Part shown: piece by piece, positions 1 to 10,836 of the stretch
Layout of the letters: the number at the start of each line of letters is the position of its first letter
Numbering within the stretch: the first letter of the stretch is position 1
Origin: Ophiothrix spiculata
Taxonomy: Eukaryota; Echinodermata; Ophiuroidea; Amphilepidida; Ophiotrichidae
Length of the DNA: 31,067 nt
Assembly (NCBI GenBank): GCA_000969725.1
Contig: JXSR01S046891.1
Strand: one strand, 5' to 3'
Made by a program: the position numbers and the translations under genes
Notes under the pieces: model-generated
Told to the model about the DNA's origin: nothing
The model's input: only the letters and a program-made list of their open reading frames with translations
Databases searched by the model: none

Positions 1-1440
1 CAACAAGCAAGTTTGTAAATTGAACCAAAACAAATATTAAAGTTTTAAGAAAGTTTTCAGATAATACTTTTCAGTGTATTTTTTTGTATTTCATTTAAGA
101 ACCCGAAAGGTGAATTTGGCCTTGGTCATTTAACATCTCTGACCGTAACAGTAGGTAAACTCTCAATCCATATCAAATGTTGTTACACACAGAATCCACC
201 ACTTGACCATTACAACAACTTTATACTGGGACAAATATCAAAATCTTCAAAGCACAATTCATTGAGAGCTTAGAACTACTAACATTCGTAAGCTTCAAAC
301 CTCACAATCTATCAATAATAACTAATGATATCCCAGAATCCATTGTGGTTCTTCACAATTTCCATGTAAGTAATGTATAAAACTGTTTACTTTTGTGCAG
401 CACTTACAATGGATTTTGGGATATGCACAGATTTACATATTAATTCTCCATAGAGGGGTTAATTAAATTTTAACATGATAATGTGTAACTTCAAAATTGT
501 TTTGCAAGACAAAGGAGCGTTGACAGTAGATTTAGGTTTACATACATCAAAAAAGTTTAAACATACAAGGGTGTTTATTTGAAAATATCCTAATCAATAG
601 ACAATTTATGTAAGATTGAAAAGATACCCCATATATGAAATTAGTCATATTACCCATTTAACTTATTTTTTTTGTACAAAAATATCGCTATATACATATT
701 TATTTGTATTTGTTGTATTTTTAAAATGATATAGTTATTTGAAGACATATCTTGCCACCATTTTGATAATAATAAAATACACCAATGTTATGATCATTCA
801 ATAAATACAAAATATTATTATAACATATGCTGACTTCAGGATTATCTGGTTAAGCATAGGCCTGACATGATAAAAAACTAAAAATAGCTTATTTTACAAA
901 TATCAAATAGATACTTTCAGATGAAATCTTGCAAGTGAGGTCACCATGGCTTCGAATGAGTCCACACCACAAATAGGTGCCCACTGATAGCAGACGACGC
1001 AACTACGACGCCATTACATGACGCACCGGTTGACCTAAAGTATCTCAAAAACTGTTAAAATGCAGCTTGAGTGCCTTATTTGTGGTCTAGATTTCCACTT
1101 TAGATGTGTCTTTATAAATATTGATGAGAAACACTTTATTTTTCCCAAACATACATAGATATTTGGTGATTTGCAACTGACTTTAGGATCGCAAAATGAT
1201 CTAGAAGTTCCCAGCCGACCGTAACATGGTAAATCTTTGAGATAGTCTAGCAAAAAAATGGGCAGCTTAACCCATAATGGAACGCATAGAAAATTTCATT
1301 TTATTTTAGAATATTAAAGGTTTTAATGCATTGGTACTCCCTGAATGTGAAATTTTGGGCCAAACATCATGGTACCTTTGCACTTAAAAGAATAGGAATT
1401 CTAATTAGTGGTGTGCACCCGAATCGTCATCGGAGTTATT
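1..1440. other. Non-coding AT-rich DNA, no gene seen
   Basis: No convincing exon on either strand. The only structure noted is an inverted repeat at 328-346 and 406-424 (ATATCCCAgAATCCATTGT with one mismatch between arms, loop about 60 bp), which could be a worn foldback element. A tiny frame opens at 943 in a strong start context (CACCATGG) but stops after 13 codons. Confidence 0.6.
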
Positions 1441-1654
1441 TCAATCAATCAATCAATGATACAAGTACTTGCATAACATGTACACCCCATGAAGTAGTCT
1501 ATTCGTACAGGGGACCCATGGCTTTACGTGACTGTCTGACCACGGAGCAAGTAGAGTAAAGTTTCTTGCTCTTGGAAACAAGGAGATGAAAACCGCCCGG
1601 CCCGGGCCACAATCTCTGTATTACGAGACCCGTGCTCTAACCGCTCAGCCACGC
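1441..1654 (-). mobile_element. tRNA-derived SINE, full length, family 1
   Basis: Read on the minus strand, the element opens with a tRNA-like head. The A box is TGGCTGAGCGGTTAGAGCA just inside the 1654 end. An anticodon-like loop CTCGTAA recalls tRNA-Thr. The B box is degenerate (GGCCCGGGCC where GGTTCGAGCC is expected). A body of about 140 bp follows, ending in a (TTGA)n tail at 1441-1457. The body, from CTTGTTTCC to the TGAT tail, recurs on the plus strand at 25186-25340, which confirms that it is a dispersed repeat. RNA polymerase III transcription from the internal promoter is the known mode for this class; the damaged B box suggests this copy is old. Frames of 70-77 codons crossing it are chance. 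Confidence 0.85.
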
Positions 1655-1689
1655 TTTTAAGTGACTTCACCTTCTGCACCTTCCTAATG

Positions 1690-1972
1690 CTGCTTTTATA
1701 CTTGTGTAGTTTTGTAGCTTTGTGGCTGTGTGACATATATTTTTGGCAAAAAGTTATTGCTTCTGATTGTCATAGCGGCAATGCTACATGTCACTGTGTT
1801 AATTGATATCTGCAAAATTTTGTCCCAAAGCAAGATTTTTCGAGCTGAAATGAATTCAACTTTCAAAGCCACATGAAGCAGCAAAGCAACAAAAATGTAA
1901 AGCTACAAAAGTGTGATACGAAGCAAGCACAGAGCTGCAAAACTACAAAGCTACAATAAGTATGAAACCAGT
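1690..1972. mobile_element. Foldback MITE-like element with TAGCTTTG-rich arms
   Basis: About 42 bp at 1690-1731 pairs imperfectly with 1930-1972 in reverse complement. The shared core is ATACTTrTTGTAG, followed by short tandem TAGCTTTG/TAGTTTTG motifs and GCT.TGTG. The interior is unrelated AT-rich DNA. No target-site duplication could be fixed. It is consistent with a non-autonomous DNA transposon whose arms contain simple tandem repeats; superfamily unknown. Confidence 0.45.
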
Positions 1973-3240
1973 ATTACAGTTGGTAGCCTGGCCAGGGATG
2001 GCCTTCCCTCATTATAAAACTGACTACATCATATTAGGAGAACTCGCCTAAAATCGAATGAGGGGTGCAATGACCCTGTGAGCTATGTTAGCTCACAAGT
2101 CAAAGAAAAGGCATCTACTTTATGTTTTTAAGATCATGACAGCTTCTCATATCAGCTCATAGCATATAATAAGGCCAAAACAATTGTTTGATTGTCCTTG
2201 ACTGCCCGCTCCTAATTCTGAAACTGGGGAAAAAGTTTTTACTGTACAAAAGAATACCATGCCATTTTTTTTGAAATTCCAGATTTGATTTTTTTTTTTC
2301 ATTTTCAAATTTGGTGTTCTAAATATAGTAAAAAAAGGTTTTTGACACTTTTAATCAGGTTTACTATATGAACTAAGTGGTATAATATGTCAATATCCCG
2401 ATTTACATAACTACAACCTATACCTTGTTCAGTGCAAAATAGGAAAATCTCAAAATAAATATTTAAAAAAAAAAGTTTTTTTCGCCCATCCGCCCGCTCC
2501 ACCTCAAATATGTTGTGGAGGACAACCAAACGATTTATATCTTTGCCTAATGATAGACCATCTTTTAATCCAGAAATCCCCTAAAGCCAGCATATATCAT
2601 GTTTCATACAGGATTAATTTTGTAGCTATTTCTATCATAGGATAGTGTCCATGCTAAATGAAAAGTATGTTATCATTAAATTTATATACGAGATACTGCC
2701 CAACACAAGACAATATTGCCCAGCACTAATACACTGGTCATTGTCAACAGACTACAGTCACTGCATCATCTGACATTGTTTCACAAACTATACAGAAATA
2801 CTTCTACTTTTCATGTAGTCAAGAGATAATGATTCTATTTAGAAATAAATCTTCACATTCATTGACAATTCAGCAACTCACTGTTATTTTCTTATATGGG
2901 AGCGCGCCATTGTTGATTTCTGCTAAATCCACAGTTGATATTCAAGTAAGCGTGTCATGCAAAGCACAGCGTACACGGAGGTGGGTTTACGCAGTACACG
3001 TAAGTCGGCGCACTGTTAACCGCGCATCAGGAACTTGAGTACGTGCAAGGACTGGGAACAGTTGAAAACGATAACGCAACAAACATTTAAAAACTAGCAT
3101 TTTGCTTCAGATTCTGCTAAATATTTTTATGAAGATGAGTATCTGTTAAATTGAACATATTTATGTACAATGCAACCACTTAGTTAGATTTTCTTGACTA
3201 GATCCTCTTAGAACACTCAAACACTCATGGATTGCCTGTA
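1973..3240. other. Non-coding DNA, no gene seen
   Basis: Mostly AT-rich with a T-tract near 2290. A short perfect hairpin GTGAGCTA-TGT-TAGCTCAC lies near 2080. A relatively GC- and CpG-rich patch at about 2900-3055 contains several GCGC and ACGT motifs, but I could not pair it with anything or read a gene in it. Confidence 0.55.
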
Positions 3241-3325
3241 ACACATGGTCCAAGTTTGGTCGAGGTCAGGGGGATCAAGGGTTCTGGAGTTATATTATAA
3301 TCTGACAAACAAACAAACTTACAAC
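3241..3325 (+). mobile_element. Possible 3' tail of a non-LTR retrotransposon
   Basis: The stretch TTTGGTCGAGGTCAG ... TTCTGGAGTTAT ... GACAAACAAACAAACTT resembles the 3' ends of invertebrate LINE-type repeats that finish in GACAAACAAAC tails. No coding part is attached. The assignment rests on remembered style only. Confidence 0.3.
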
Positions 3326-3488
3326 GTCTGTGAAATATGGTGTTATCTTCTCTTACAAACTATCATTACAATCTAATCTGGTATGAATACATTTCAAAAC
3401 AGTGTACAATCAATCAATAATGTTAACAAAGCTTTTTGAACCAAAGTTTCCTAACAATTCCAAACATTTCAATTTCACCTACATTTGT

Positions 3489-3784
3489 GGAGCTCGTGTG
3501 GTCTAGTGGAACAGAGCAGGACTGCGAATCAGTAGGTCGTGAGTTCGAGCCCCGCTACGGCCAACGGGTTATGTCCTTGGGCAAGACATTTAATCCTAAT
3601 TGCTTCGTCGACCCAAGCGTTATCATGGGTAGTTACTAGGAATATACTCAATAGGTGCCGTGATTGTAAGGCAGCCGCGTAAGTTGGTTATATTCTATTG
3701 GTAACGGAATAAATGTAAAGCGCTTTGATCAATTCTGGAAAAGCGCTATATAAGCACCGACATTTATTTATTTATTTATTTATT
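3489..3784 (+). mobile_element. tRNA-derived SINE with LINE-like 3' tail, family 2
   Basis: The A box TGGTCTAGTGG (3499-3509) and B box GAGTTCGAGCC (3541-3551) are correctly spaced for an internal Pol III promoter. They are followed by a body starting TTGGGCAAGACATTTAATCC, typical of deuterostome SINEs. The 3' part (about 3717-3760) reads GCGCTTTGAT..AATTCTGGAAAAGCGCTATATAAG and closely resembles the 3' end of the LINE fragment at 11380-11412. It ends in (ATTT)n. Both boxes are intact, so the copy looks fairly young. A 67-codon frame across it is spurious. Confidence 0.88.
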
Positions 3785-4317
3785 ACATATTCTCTGCAAC
3801 CCTACAGAAAAGGTACTTCAGCATGTTCAGTAAAGTCAAATTAAAATGCTTGCAAAATTACTGATTTACCACAAATGGTCCCTTCCAGCAAAATACATAA
3901 GATTTCATTTAAAAATATACCCATTCTTATATTTCAATCACTTTGAAAATCCATTTACTTAACACTCAAAAAGCTTTTTCAAAAAAAAAGACACAAAATT
4001 ACTGCTAAATTCCCTGCAATCAGTACAACTGAAATAATAAATTCAAATGATCAAAATAGAACATAATCAAATTATACCATAAATGAATCCAGATTTATTC
4101 TGCATTATAGCAAGAAATCAAATAATATAATGCAGCAATTACAAAGCAGCTTAAACCAATAAATTGATATAAATGCTTCATAATAAGGTTCTACTATTCA
4201 AAACATTACTATGTATCTAAAAAATATATCTCTCAAAGGCATTTGAAAAAAGCACTTAATAAGATTCCTCAGGCCACGATTGAAACCCGTTCAGCATTGA
4301 AGACATTTTATTATTTT
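3785..4317. other. Non-coding AT-rich DNA, nothing recognised
   Basis: AT-rich sequence with short homopolymer runs. No exon-like frame, splice signal pair or paired terminal repeats were seen. Confidence 0.55.
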
Positions 4318-4749
4318 CATGAGTGCAAGAAAGTCACATCTGCAATAGTTGCCATTTTTATTATTTCAAAGTTCTTTGCAAAAAATCCACTTACTATTTT
4401 TGTGAAGTGACGTTTCGCCTACTGACAGTAGGCTTTCTCAAACTGTACTGGCAGCTGATCCTAGGTTTGGTATTGTGACGTCACATGATGATGCCCTCAG
4501 GATCAGAAGGATCTTTGCAAAGAACTTTGAAATAATTTGGAACTGAAAATCCTGATGAATCTATTCAATGATTTGCCATTTTTATGTTTGCATTACACAA
4601 TGTATATAATGTCCAGTCTGGGTTAGTGGCTCTTAAAATGGATCTTCAGGTAACAGACAAATTTTGAAGAAATTTTGGCATTCTAGGGATTAGATGTCAT
4701 AAGATTAACATGTGGTCATTGCAGATACAACTTTCTTGCACTCACATGA
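4318..4749. mobile_element. Nested-hairpin foldback element
   Basis: Outer arms: 4318-4347 (TCATGAGTGCAAGAAAGT..ATCTGCAAT) pairs with 4718-4748. Inner arms: 4360-4383 (TTATTTCAAAGTTCTTTGCAAA) pairs almost perfectly with 4514-4536. Inside these lie a hairpin GCCTACTGACAGTAGGC (4417-4433), arms CTGATCCT/AGGATCAG (4455-4462 and 4499-4506), and a palindrome GTGACGTCAC (4475-4484). No target duplication was identified. It is best read as a composite or heavily folded MITE. Confidence 0.65.
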
Positions 4750-5212
4750 CGATTTCATAGCAAGTGAGAAAAGACATGTGTAGCTTTCAACATGAGGCAG
4801 GTTTTTCCCACATCATATCACAAACCCACTTACTGACAAATTCTCATGGGTTTGGATGATATTTTGAAATTCATGTACAATGTTACCACTTAAACATTGT
4901 CATTTACACATTGTATCATTTATTGTATATTTTACAATGTTCACCAATGCTAACCTGCTAAATTCAATTTCAAAATTGAATGAAGCATAGCAGTCAAACT
5001 CTGATTTCACATGGAACTGTTCAAGGCATCTTCAGCTCACCAACATGATGGCAGTCAATTTCATTTTACAAATATACACTACTACAATATGAGTCAAATG
5101 AACGAAACTTAAAATTCCTGATCCCTGATTCTTTCTACCATCTAACTTTCTTTTGAAACATTCCATTCAATAGATTCAGTAGTTAACATTTTCCCAATGG
5201 ATGATGAGGGAG
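4750..5212. other. Non-coding AT-rich DNA, nothing recognised
   Basis: Short ATTTTACAATGTT-type direct and inverted motifs near 4860-4940, otherwise featureless. No coding exon was recognised. Confidence 0.5.
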
Positions 5213-5544
5213 TTAAAGGAGCAAGGTTCAATTTCCTTAACTTTTTTTCAAACTTTTTGAGATTTTGGTACCAAAATGTTGGTCGTATTTTTCTCATAAC
5301 CCAGTGAAATTTCACGGGTGAGGTACATTCCATTTTGGAGATATATATGAAAATGTGTCAAATTATGGTAACCATAATTAATTTTACACAGTAACATATA
5401 GGCGGCTCCGAAATACAAAATTGCTCACTAAATCAAAACGGTTTAACTGATTCAGCTGAAATTGGAAACTTTAATCTCTTGAGTGGTCATCTTTCATATG
5501 CCATTGAAAACTAAATTTGGAAAAATCGGACCAAGCTCCTTTAA
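5213..5544. mobile_element. TTAA-flanked MITE (Kolobok/T2-like ends)
   Basis: TTAA at 5213-5216 and 5541-5544 flanks a 324-bp element whose ends are AGGAGCAAGGTTC and, in reverse complement, AGGAGCTTGGTCC. There is no transposase frame. TTAA duplications are made by piggyBac and Kolobok transposases. A TTAAAGGRR end is what is known of Kolobok/T2 MITEs, so that group is favoured here. A 63-codon minus frame over it is a shadow. Confidence 0.8.
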
Positions 5545-5813
5545 TAATATATGCATGCGAAAGCACTCACTTATGCCAGTGTAAGTAGTGTGTGACTGAT
5601 TAATTTCAAGTATTTATCTTCAAGGCAGAATATGAAGACATCACAATGCACAAAATGTTGCCATCTCTGCCCATCCATCAAAACTTGTTTATCAACAAGA
5701 TTGTTTATCAACACGACCTATGTACTGATGCCTTTTATGCTTACTTCTCACACCATAAGATAATATACTTTGTTCAGCTTATCATCGTAAGTCTTATCAG
5801 AGATAATTTATTG

Positions 5814-5946
5814 TGACCTATTTTAGAATGGATGTGGCATCATCATAACAAACAATCAACATCAAAATAAATAATTTCTAAACATGCAATAAATAAATAT
5901 AATGCTGTACTTTTAGTGCCAGTCACATCCATTCTAAAATGGTCCC
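5814..5946. repeat. Short foldback repeat
   Basis: ATTTTAGAATGGATGTG at 5820-5836 is exactly reversed at 5924-5940, and GACC motifs extend the match outward on both sides. The spacer is about 87 bp of AT-rich sequence. It is probably a small MITE. The target duplication was not resolved. Confidence 0.6.
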
Positions 5947-5996
5947 AGTCTTCATATTACAAATCAATTAACACTTGAAAATATGATATATACACA

Positions 5997-6366
5997 TTAG
6001 GCCTAAAAAAAATGTTTGTTTGCCCTCCGCGACCGACCCAAAAAATGCCAAAAATTAGGGTAGCGATTTTAGTTTTTTTTTTTTTTCCAAACTTGTAAAA
6101 TATGACAACTCAATATTTTCAATGGAAAACATAAAATTTAGCAGTATAAAGTCACATTTAGTTGTATAAAATGCATATTTCCTCTAAATAATGACCCACA
6201 ATATTTGATTAAGCCCTCCATTGCTTGGCATTTGCGATAAAATCCATGGAATGACATTCTTAAAGTATATGTGAAGAGTAAAAAAAAAAAAAAAAAAAGG
6301 ATCGACCTACCGACCCTCCAAATTTTTGGTCATTAAGGGCAAACAAACATATTTTTTTTGGCCTTA
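5997..6366. mobile_element. PIF/Harbinger-like MITE with TTA target duplication
   Basis: TTA at 5997-5999 and 6364-6366 flanks a 364-bp element. The ends are GGCCTAAAAAAAATGTTTGT and, reversed, GGCCAAAAAAAATATGTTTG; both continue TTTGCCCT. Three-base TWA duplications plus GGC/GGG-initial ends fit PIF/Harbinger. The interior holds a T10 run and an A18 run that also pair, so the whole element can fold back. It has no coding capacity. Confidence 0.82.
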
Positions 6367-8304
6367 CTCCAATACTTCTGTCATTACAGGCAACATTCAA
6401 TACTTAAAAATACAAATTTTGAACCTAATAATTACATAACTTGTGAAAAGCTGTACAAATACTAATCATGCCCATTGTTAAACCATGGAAAAGGAGATAG
6501 TTGAACTTTAATATAGCTTACACTAAAGGTCATTAATTTGAGTCAAAGTAATGCTAATTTTGCTTACTTATTAATTGCTCTGTGGTTTTGCAACTTTTGT
6601 CATTTTACCAACTGTTTTACACTTTTCTGTTTGAGCAAAAATTTAATCATTTTGTAATAGTTATCATTATGATGATTATGGTCATCACAACTGACTGACC
6701 AGCACCTTTGGCTCAATATTGTACTAACATTTTTCTTACATACATTACATTTAAATACATGCAGTACTTCTACATCTAAATGTAGCGCATCTTTTTGAAA
6801 AATGAAAGCAGTACAGATAACCTAAATGGTACAGTTAATTTTTATTAAAATAAATTTTCAATGATTTCTTTTTCATTTTATTTAAAAAAAACCAGTTTCT
6901 CAAAATTTAATTTGGATTCTGTGATACTGAAATGGACAAAGTTCGACTACATACATATTGCAATAGCTTGATGGTGTTTTGTTCAAATACCTAAGTTTAT
7001 TGTTGATTCTCTTACAGCAATTCATTTGCTATTTATCCTGTTGTAATAGATTGACAAATCAGACAATGCTCTACACTAGCCACTAACACCCCATTAAAAC
7101 ATTCAAAAACATAACACGGAAGTCAATAACTTCTCCTGACTTTCAAAGTCTATTGAAGTTCACCTTAAGCAATTATCGGAGCTTTGAAACAGCTGACATT
7201 TGCGACAAACAACCAGTATTTTAAAGGGTCAACCATCGTAGTTATTATGCTTGTACAACAAATGTTACTTGGAAATACATTTTGAATCTGTGATGGAAAT
7301 TTTAAATGGGTAAAATATGCGACAGGTTAAACTATACATCTGTTAAAAATTTCCTTTGTTATCATTTTCTACGACTAACAAAATGTTTATGTTCTCAAAA
7401 AATACCAATAATTAGGCAATGAAGTCAAGCATTAAAATGAAAAAAATTCCAACAAAAAAATGTGTTAATTGTATCTTGTCATATATTTTTAAATTTCAAT
7501 AATGCCAAGGGAACAAAACATATTCAATTCTTTTTTTCAAAAAAAAAATTAAAGAACCTTTTCATAACACAGCTTATGAGTCATAGCAGACTTAAAGGTT
7601 AATTTGAAAACAAATCATAGAATTACTGAAATTTGTTGACAGGTCAAGTTGATTAAAGTGAACCACCCATATATCTTCTTACATTCATTATGCAAAAATA
7701 AGCTCACCAAAACAACAAATAACCAAGATTCATATTCAATCAAAGTCCTATATACATTAATTGACACCAAAATGTGACAATAAAATCCATTTGAGATAAG
7801 CTGATCAACTCGGACTCTTCTCATTGCGCCATACAAGTGCAGTACACCTGCAATACTGTAATAATTGACACTTGCTAACATAGAACTGAAGTGAATTATG
7901 TACAGACATTACAGATTAATGTATGATCATATTCAAGGAGTATATATAAATCCATGATGGTCAGGATATGAGAAGCGGAAATGAAGCAAAACCAGCTATC
8001 AATTTAATGTAAAATGCTATAAAATGAGAAAAAAAGTCAGAACATACTGAAATTGAATAATGGTCCTTTGTTTTAAAATAGGAAGAATCGTTTAATTGTA
8101 ATATCAAGTTTGATTGAACAAACTCCTCTGTTTGTTTGTTTGTTTATTTTTGAACAAACTGGAACATGTAAAATGCAAATGGTTAATGTTGCATGCCCTT
8201 TGAAAAATGACTATTCAGATCATATAATTTGAAATACAAAATTGATTCAAAAAAAGCAACATGAAAGGCCAAAAACCAGGAAAAATACTTTTTCATTTTT
8301 TATT
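6367..8304. other. Long non-coding stretch, no gene seen
   Basis: Almost 2 kb of AT-rich DNA. Frames such as the 88-codon minus frame at 7615-7881 show no recognisable domain. A (GTTT)n run at about 8131-8147 is a simple repeat. No paired terminal repeats were found by eye. Confidence 0.5.
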
Positions 8305-8641
8305 TTAAAGGTGTAGGTTCCTATCTTAGCATGTGTGTAATTTACTTTTAACAGATTGACCTTGATGACCTCTGAAATGCATATTGTGAAATTTTAACTC
8401 CAGCTTGCTCCTTGTTTTCTCTTGAGAGGCAAAAGACAGTATGCAACCCTGGGGATGAGACTGTTATGAAAATACAAAAGAAATAGAAAATAGGTATACC
8501 AATAATTTTACATTTTGTGCTATATCTCCGAAAGTAAGATTTAGAATCAGAAAAATATGGGCTTTGATATGGTATCAAAAAATATACTACTTCCGGTTGA
8601 TCCCAGGGGGATGAGTATGTGATCGAAACCTACACCTTTAA
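8305..8641. mobile_element. TTAA-flanked MITE with AGGTGTAGGTT ends
   Basis: TTAA at 8305-8308 and 8638-8641 flanks 329 bp that start AGGTGTAGGTT and end AACCTACACCT, a perfect 11-bp terminal inverted repeat. Similar CCCTGGGGATGAG and CCCAGGGGGATGAG motifs lie inside. There is no transposase. The TTAAAGG boundary matches the 5213 element in style, but the arms differ, so it is a separate family. Confidence 0.85.
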
Positions 8642-8817
8642 CATGCATGCTGAATGCTCACCAAATTTCATTACAGTAATAATCAGTCTAATGGCTTTGT
8701 GCAAACCTTTTGTGAATAATTTATAACAAGGAGTGCAGGTAAATACTGGATACTAGATACTGTAGTATTATATTTTCCTCCTCCAACAATGCCATATGCA
8801 TTGACAAAGACATTATC

Positions 8818-8985
8818 CTCCAACAAGCCATAGAATAACAATTACAGCACGTACTTGTAAAGAGCAACGGGTTACTGATTAAGTCATCAGTTAACTCCTA
8901 AATTGAATCAGATTTGACAAGCTCCGAATATCAGATGTAGCCGTTGGCAATTTGTCTTAGAGTTTGCATATTACATTGGATGATG
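8818..8985 (+). repeat. Direct repeat copy 1, tRNA-like SINE head
   Basis: It matches 9937-10105 in the same orientation. Shared blocks include TACAGCACGTA, ACTGATTAAGT, CAGATGTAGCCGTTG, GCAATTTGTCTTA and TTTGCATATTACATTGGA. The order (TAGAGCA-like A box, then a short arm, then GTTAACTCC-like B box, then a GGCAA.TTGTC body) recalls a tRNA-derived SINE, but the promoter boxes are degraded. Confidence 0.55.
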
Positions 8986-9032
8986 TTCTAGGAGACTGTG
9001 CAAGGAACTTGGTGAATTCTAATAAACTACCA

Positions 9033-9210
9033 TGGATTACAGTGGCGTGTCCAGGGAGGGGGGCTTTGGGGCTGGAGCCCCCCGCAGAGTTGCAAAAATC
9101 ATGTAAAATCAGCCTAATTTTGACAAATTTTGATACTAAGCCCCTCGCAAAAATCACAAAGCCCCCTTAAGCCCCCCGCAAGGAAAAATCCTGCACACGC
9201 CAGTGGATTA
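9033..9210. mobile_element. hAT-like MITE, copy 1 (CAGTGGCG end)
   Basis: The left end CAGTGGCGTGTCCAGG (from 9040) is a classic hAT terminus. The right end reads CCTGCACACGCCA. TGGATTA at 9033-9039 and 9204-9210 flanks it, so 7 of the expected 8 duplicated bases are visible and the last bases of the right end look eroded. The GC-rich interior (GGGGGGC, GCCCCCC) is typical. A homologue in the same orientation lies at 18642-18806. Two overlapping opposite frames of 66-68 codons here are spurious. Confidence 0.75.
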
Positions 9211-9228
9211 GGCTATACTTCCAATGAT

Positions 9229-9461
9229 CTACCAAATTTTTGGTGCAACAAGTCTTTGTTATCTTAAAAGCTGATATATAATTCCAATGTATTTTCTAAT
9301 AATAACAAAGACTTAGTGATGAAACATCAATACACCACACTTCATTTATATGGGATGCCAAACCTTTGATGGTTTACAACACCAAACATCCATTATCGAT
9401 TAGAAAATGCATTGGAATTAATGTTATAATGTGAAGAATTGTGGCACCAAACATTTAGTAG
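9229..9461 (+). mobile_element. TA-flanked MITE, copy 1 (TACCAAATNTTTGGTGC ends)
   Basis: The left arm starts CTACCAAATTTTTGGTGC. The right arm, reversed, starts CTACTAAATGTTTGGTGCCACAA. Inside, ATTCCAATGTATTTTCTAAT (from 9281) pairs with ATTAGAAAATGCATTGGAAT. A TA duplication is consistent with the ends. A reverse-oriented homologue lies at 19022-19246 (225 versus 233 bp). TA duplications fit Tc1/mariner-type mobilisation; this copy is non-coding. Confidence 0.7.
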
Positions 9462-9742
9462 CTTGTTCAAGACTATAGCCTAACCCTAACTGAAAAAGGT
9501 TGTTGGTGTTAGTTTCCATGTTTTAAATCAGTTGAAATGCAGTTCATATCATAAAGATGAAACATTATCAAAGATATTGGACAATTCGTGATAAAATTTG
9601 TACAAGAACCTCATGCATGAAAAAAAAAGTATCATCCTTTGTATTCAGTACATTTGCTGTTGACAGATACATAGCAGTACTTTACCCAAATCCTATAATA
9701 AGTTGGGAACCCTACATGCACCGTCATTCAGCAACTATGTAT

Positions 9743-9929
9743 AACATCAGAGATGCCAGTATGTATCACTGAAAAAACCCTGAAACTTTCAAAAAATCCT
9801 GAAAATGCACGTACACTTTGGCAAAACTTAGCTGAAAAATGGGCTGAAAATATATAAATACGTGTAAATTTGGAATAAAAAAAACCTGAAATCAGGATAT
9901 AAAACAGGAAAACTGGCATCTCTGAACAT
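9743..9929. mobile_element. hAT-like MITE with 5-bp target duplication
   Basis: The terminal inverted repeat CAGAGATGCCAGT (9748-9760) is mirrored as ACTGGCATCTCTG (9912-9924). It is directly flanked by AACAT at 9743-9747 and 9925-9929. The interior is 177 bp of CCTGAAA-type repeats. CAGRG ends with a 5-bp duplication fit the hAT5 branch. There is no coding capacity. Confidence 0.8.
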
Positions 9930-9936
9930 GCTTGAC

Positions 9937-10105
9937 AACAAAAAACTGAAGATAACAACTACAGCACGTAGTTAGAGCATCTGGGTCACTGATTAAGTAA
10001 TCACAGTTACTCCTCAACTCAAGAGGTTTTGACAAGCGCTAAGAAACAGATGTAGCCGTTGGGCAATTTGTCTTACCAGTTTGCATATTACATTGGAGGA
10101 TGTTA
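9937..10105 (+). repeat. Direct repeat copy 2, tRNA-like SINE head
   Basis: Same sequence as 8818-8985 with substitutions. Here the tRNA-like features are a little clearer (GTAGTTAGAGCATCTGGGT, then AGTTACTCCTC). The body TTGGGCAATTTGTCTTACC recalls the TTGGGCAAGACATTTAATCC body of the 3489 SINE. Similarity to copy 1 stops near 10105. It may be two SINE insertions or a local duplication. Confidence 0.55.
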
Positions 10106-10806
10106 ACAAAGTTGTTTTGGAAGTGTGTTGCATTAACAGCAAAGCAAGTACAATGCTAGCAATGACTGTCTACATATATGAATGACTGATTTGAGACACC
10201 TGCAATCAGTACTTTTATAAGTTGCTGATGTCAGGGCTGTTGTAAAACATGATGAGTGTTTTTCTGGGGGTTTTGAAGTGACGAAATGTACTTAGTGTTT
10301 TTTCTTTCATTTTGCAAAACCTACATTTGCATTTTTTCAAGTTGATTTAAAGTCATAGTAAAATGAAACTTTACTTTTTTATGAGAATTTAAAGGGAAAT
10401 TTGGAACAGTAAAATCCTGTCCCTATTTTTGGGCTAACATTGAATGAGGCAAAATATCAAGTACTATGATCACTTATACACAAATCTAATGAGCAATGGC
10501 TATAGAAGTGAAGACCTAGTAAACATTGGGAAGTTGCAAAAGTATATGTTTGGGCTTGTGCATTTAGATCTGTTTATGAATGTTTGGTTGATACCAATTC
10601 ATGAATGTTGCCTTTAAAAAATACATTGTACCATGGAAAGTCTTATTCTACTAATTCCATGATTGTACATACACTAGTTCTTCTTGACAAAATCTCATTA
10701 CACTGTTGCTGTGCAAAATGTGGTTCTTCATGATGTATAAGGGCAGATAAGCACGATTGCACTTGATTGATAATGCAATCAGCATACTTGTCACTTGGAA
10801 ATTAAC
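10106..10806. other. Non-coding DNA, no gene seen
   Basis: AT-rich and without exon-like frames or paired ends that I could identify. Confidence 0.5.
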
Positions 10807-10817
10807 ATGCAAAGCCA

Positions 10818-10836
10818 GGGGGGGGGGGGGGGGGGG
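10818..10836 (+). repeat. G19 homopolymer in the MITE left end
   Basis: Nineteen consecutive G, where the opposite terminus has only five C. It is an expanded homopolymer in one terminal repeat and could form a G-quadruplex. Its length may also be affected by assembly error. Confidence 0.9.

Noticed and set aside
943..984. Short ATG frame in an ideal start context (CACCATGG)
   Set aside because: Only 13 codons before the stop, no donor site of quality and no similarity to anything recognised.
3489..3560. Functional tRNA gene
   Set aside because: The boxes are good but acceptor and anticodon stems do not close and the sequence continues into a SINE body and tail.
8957..9170. Pair of complementary 66-68 codon frames
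   Set aside because: Both lie on the hAT-like MITE; no domain and no codon signal.
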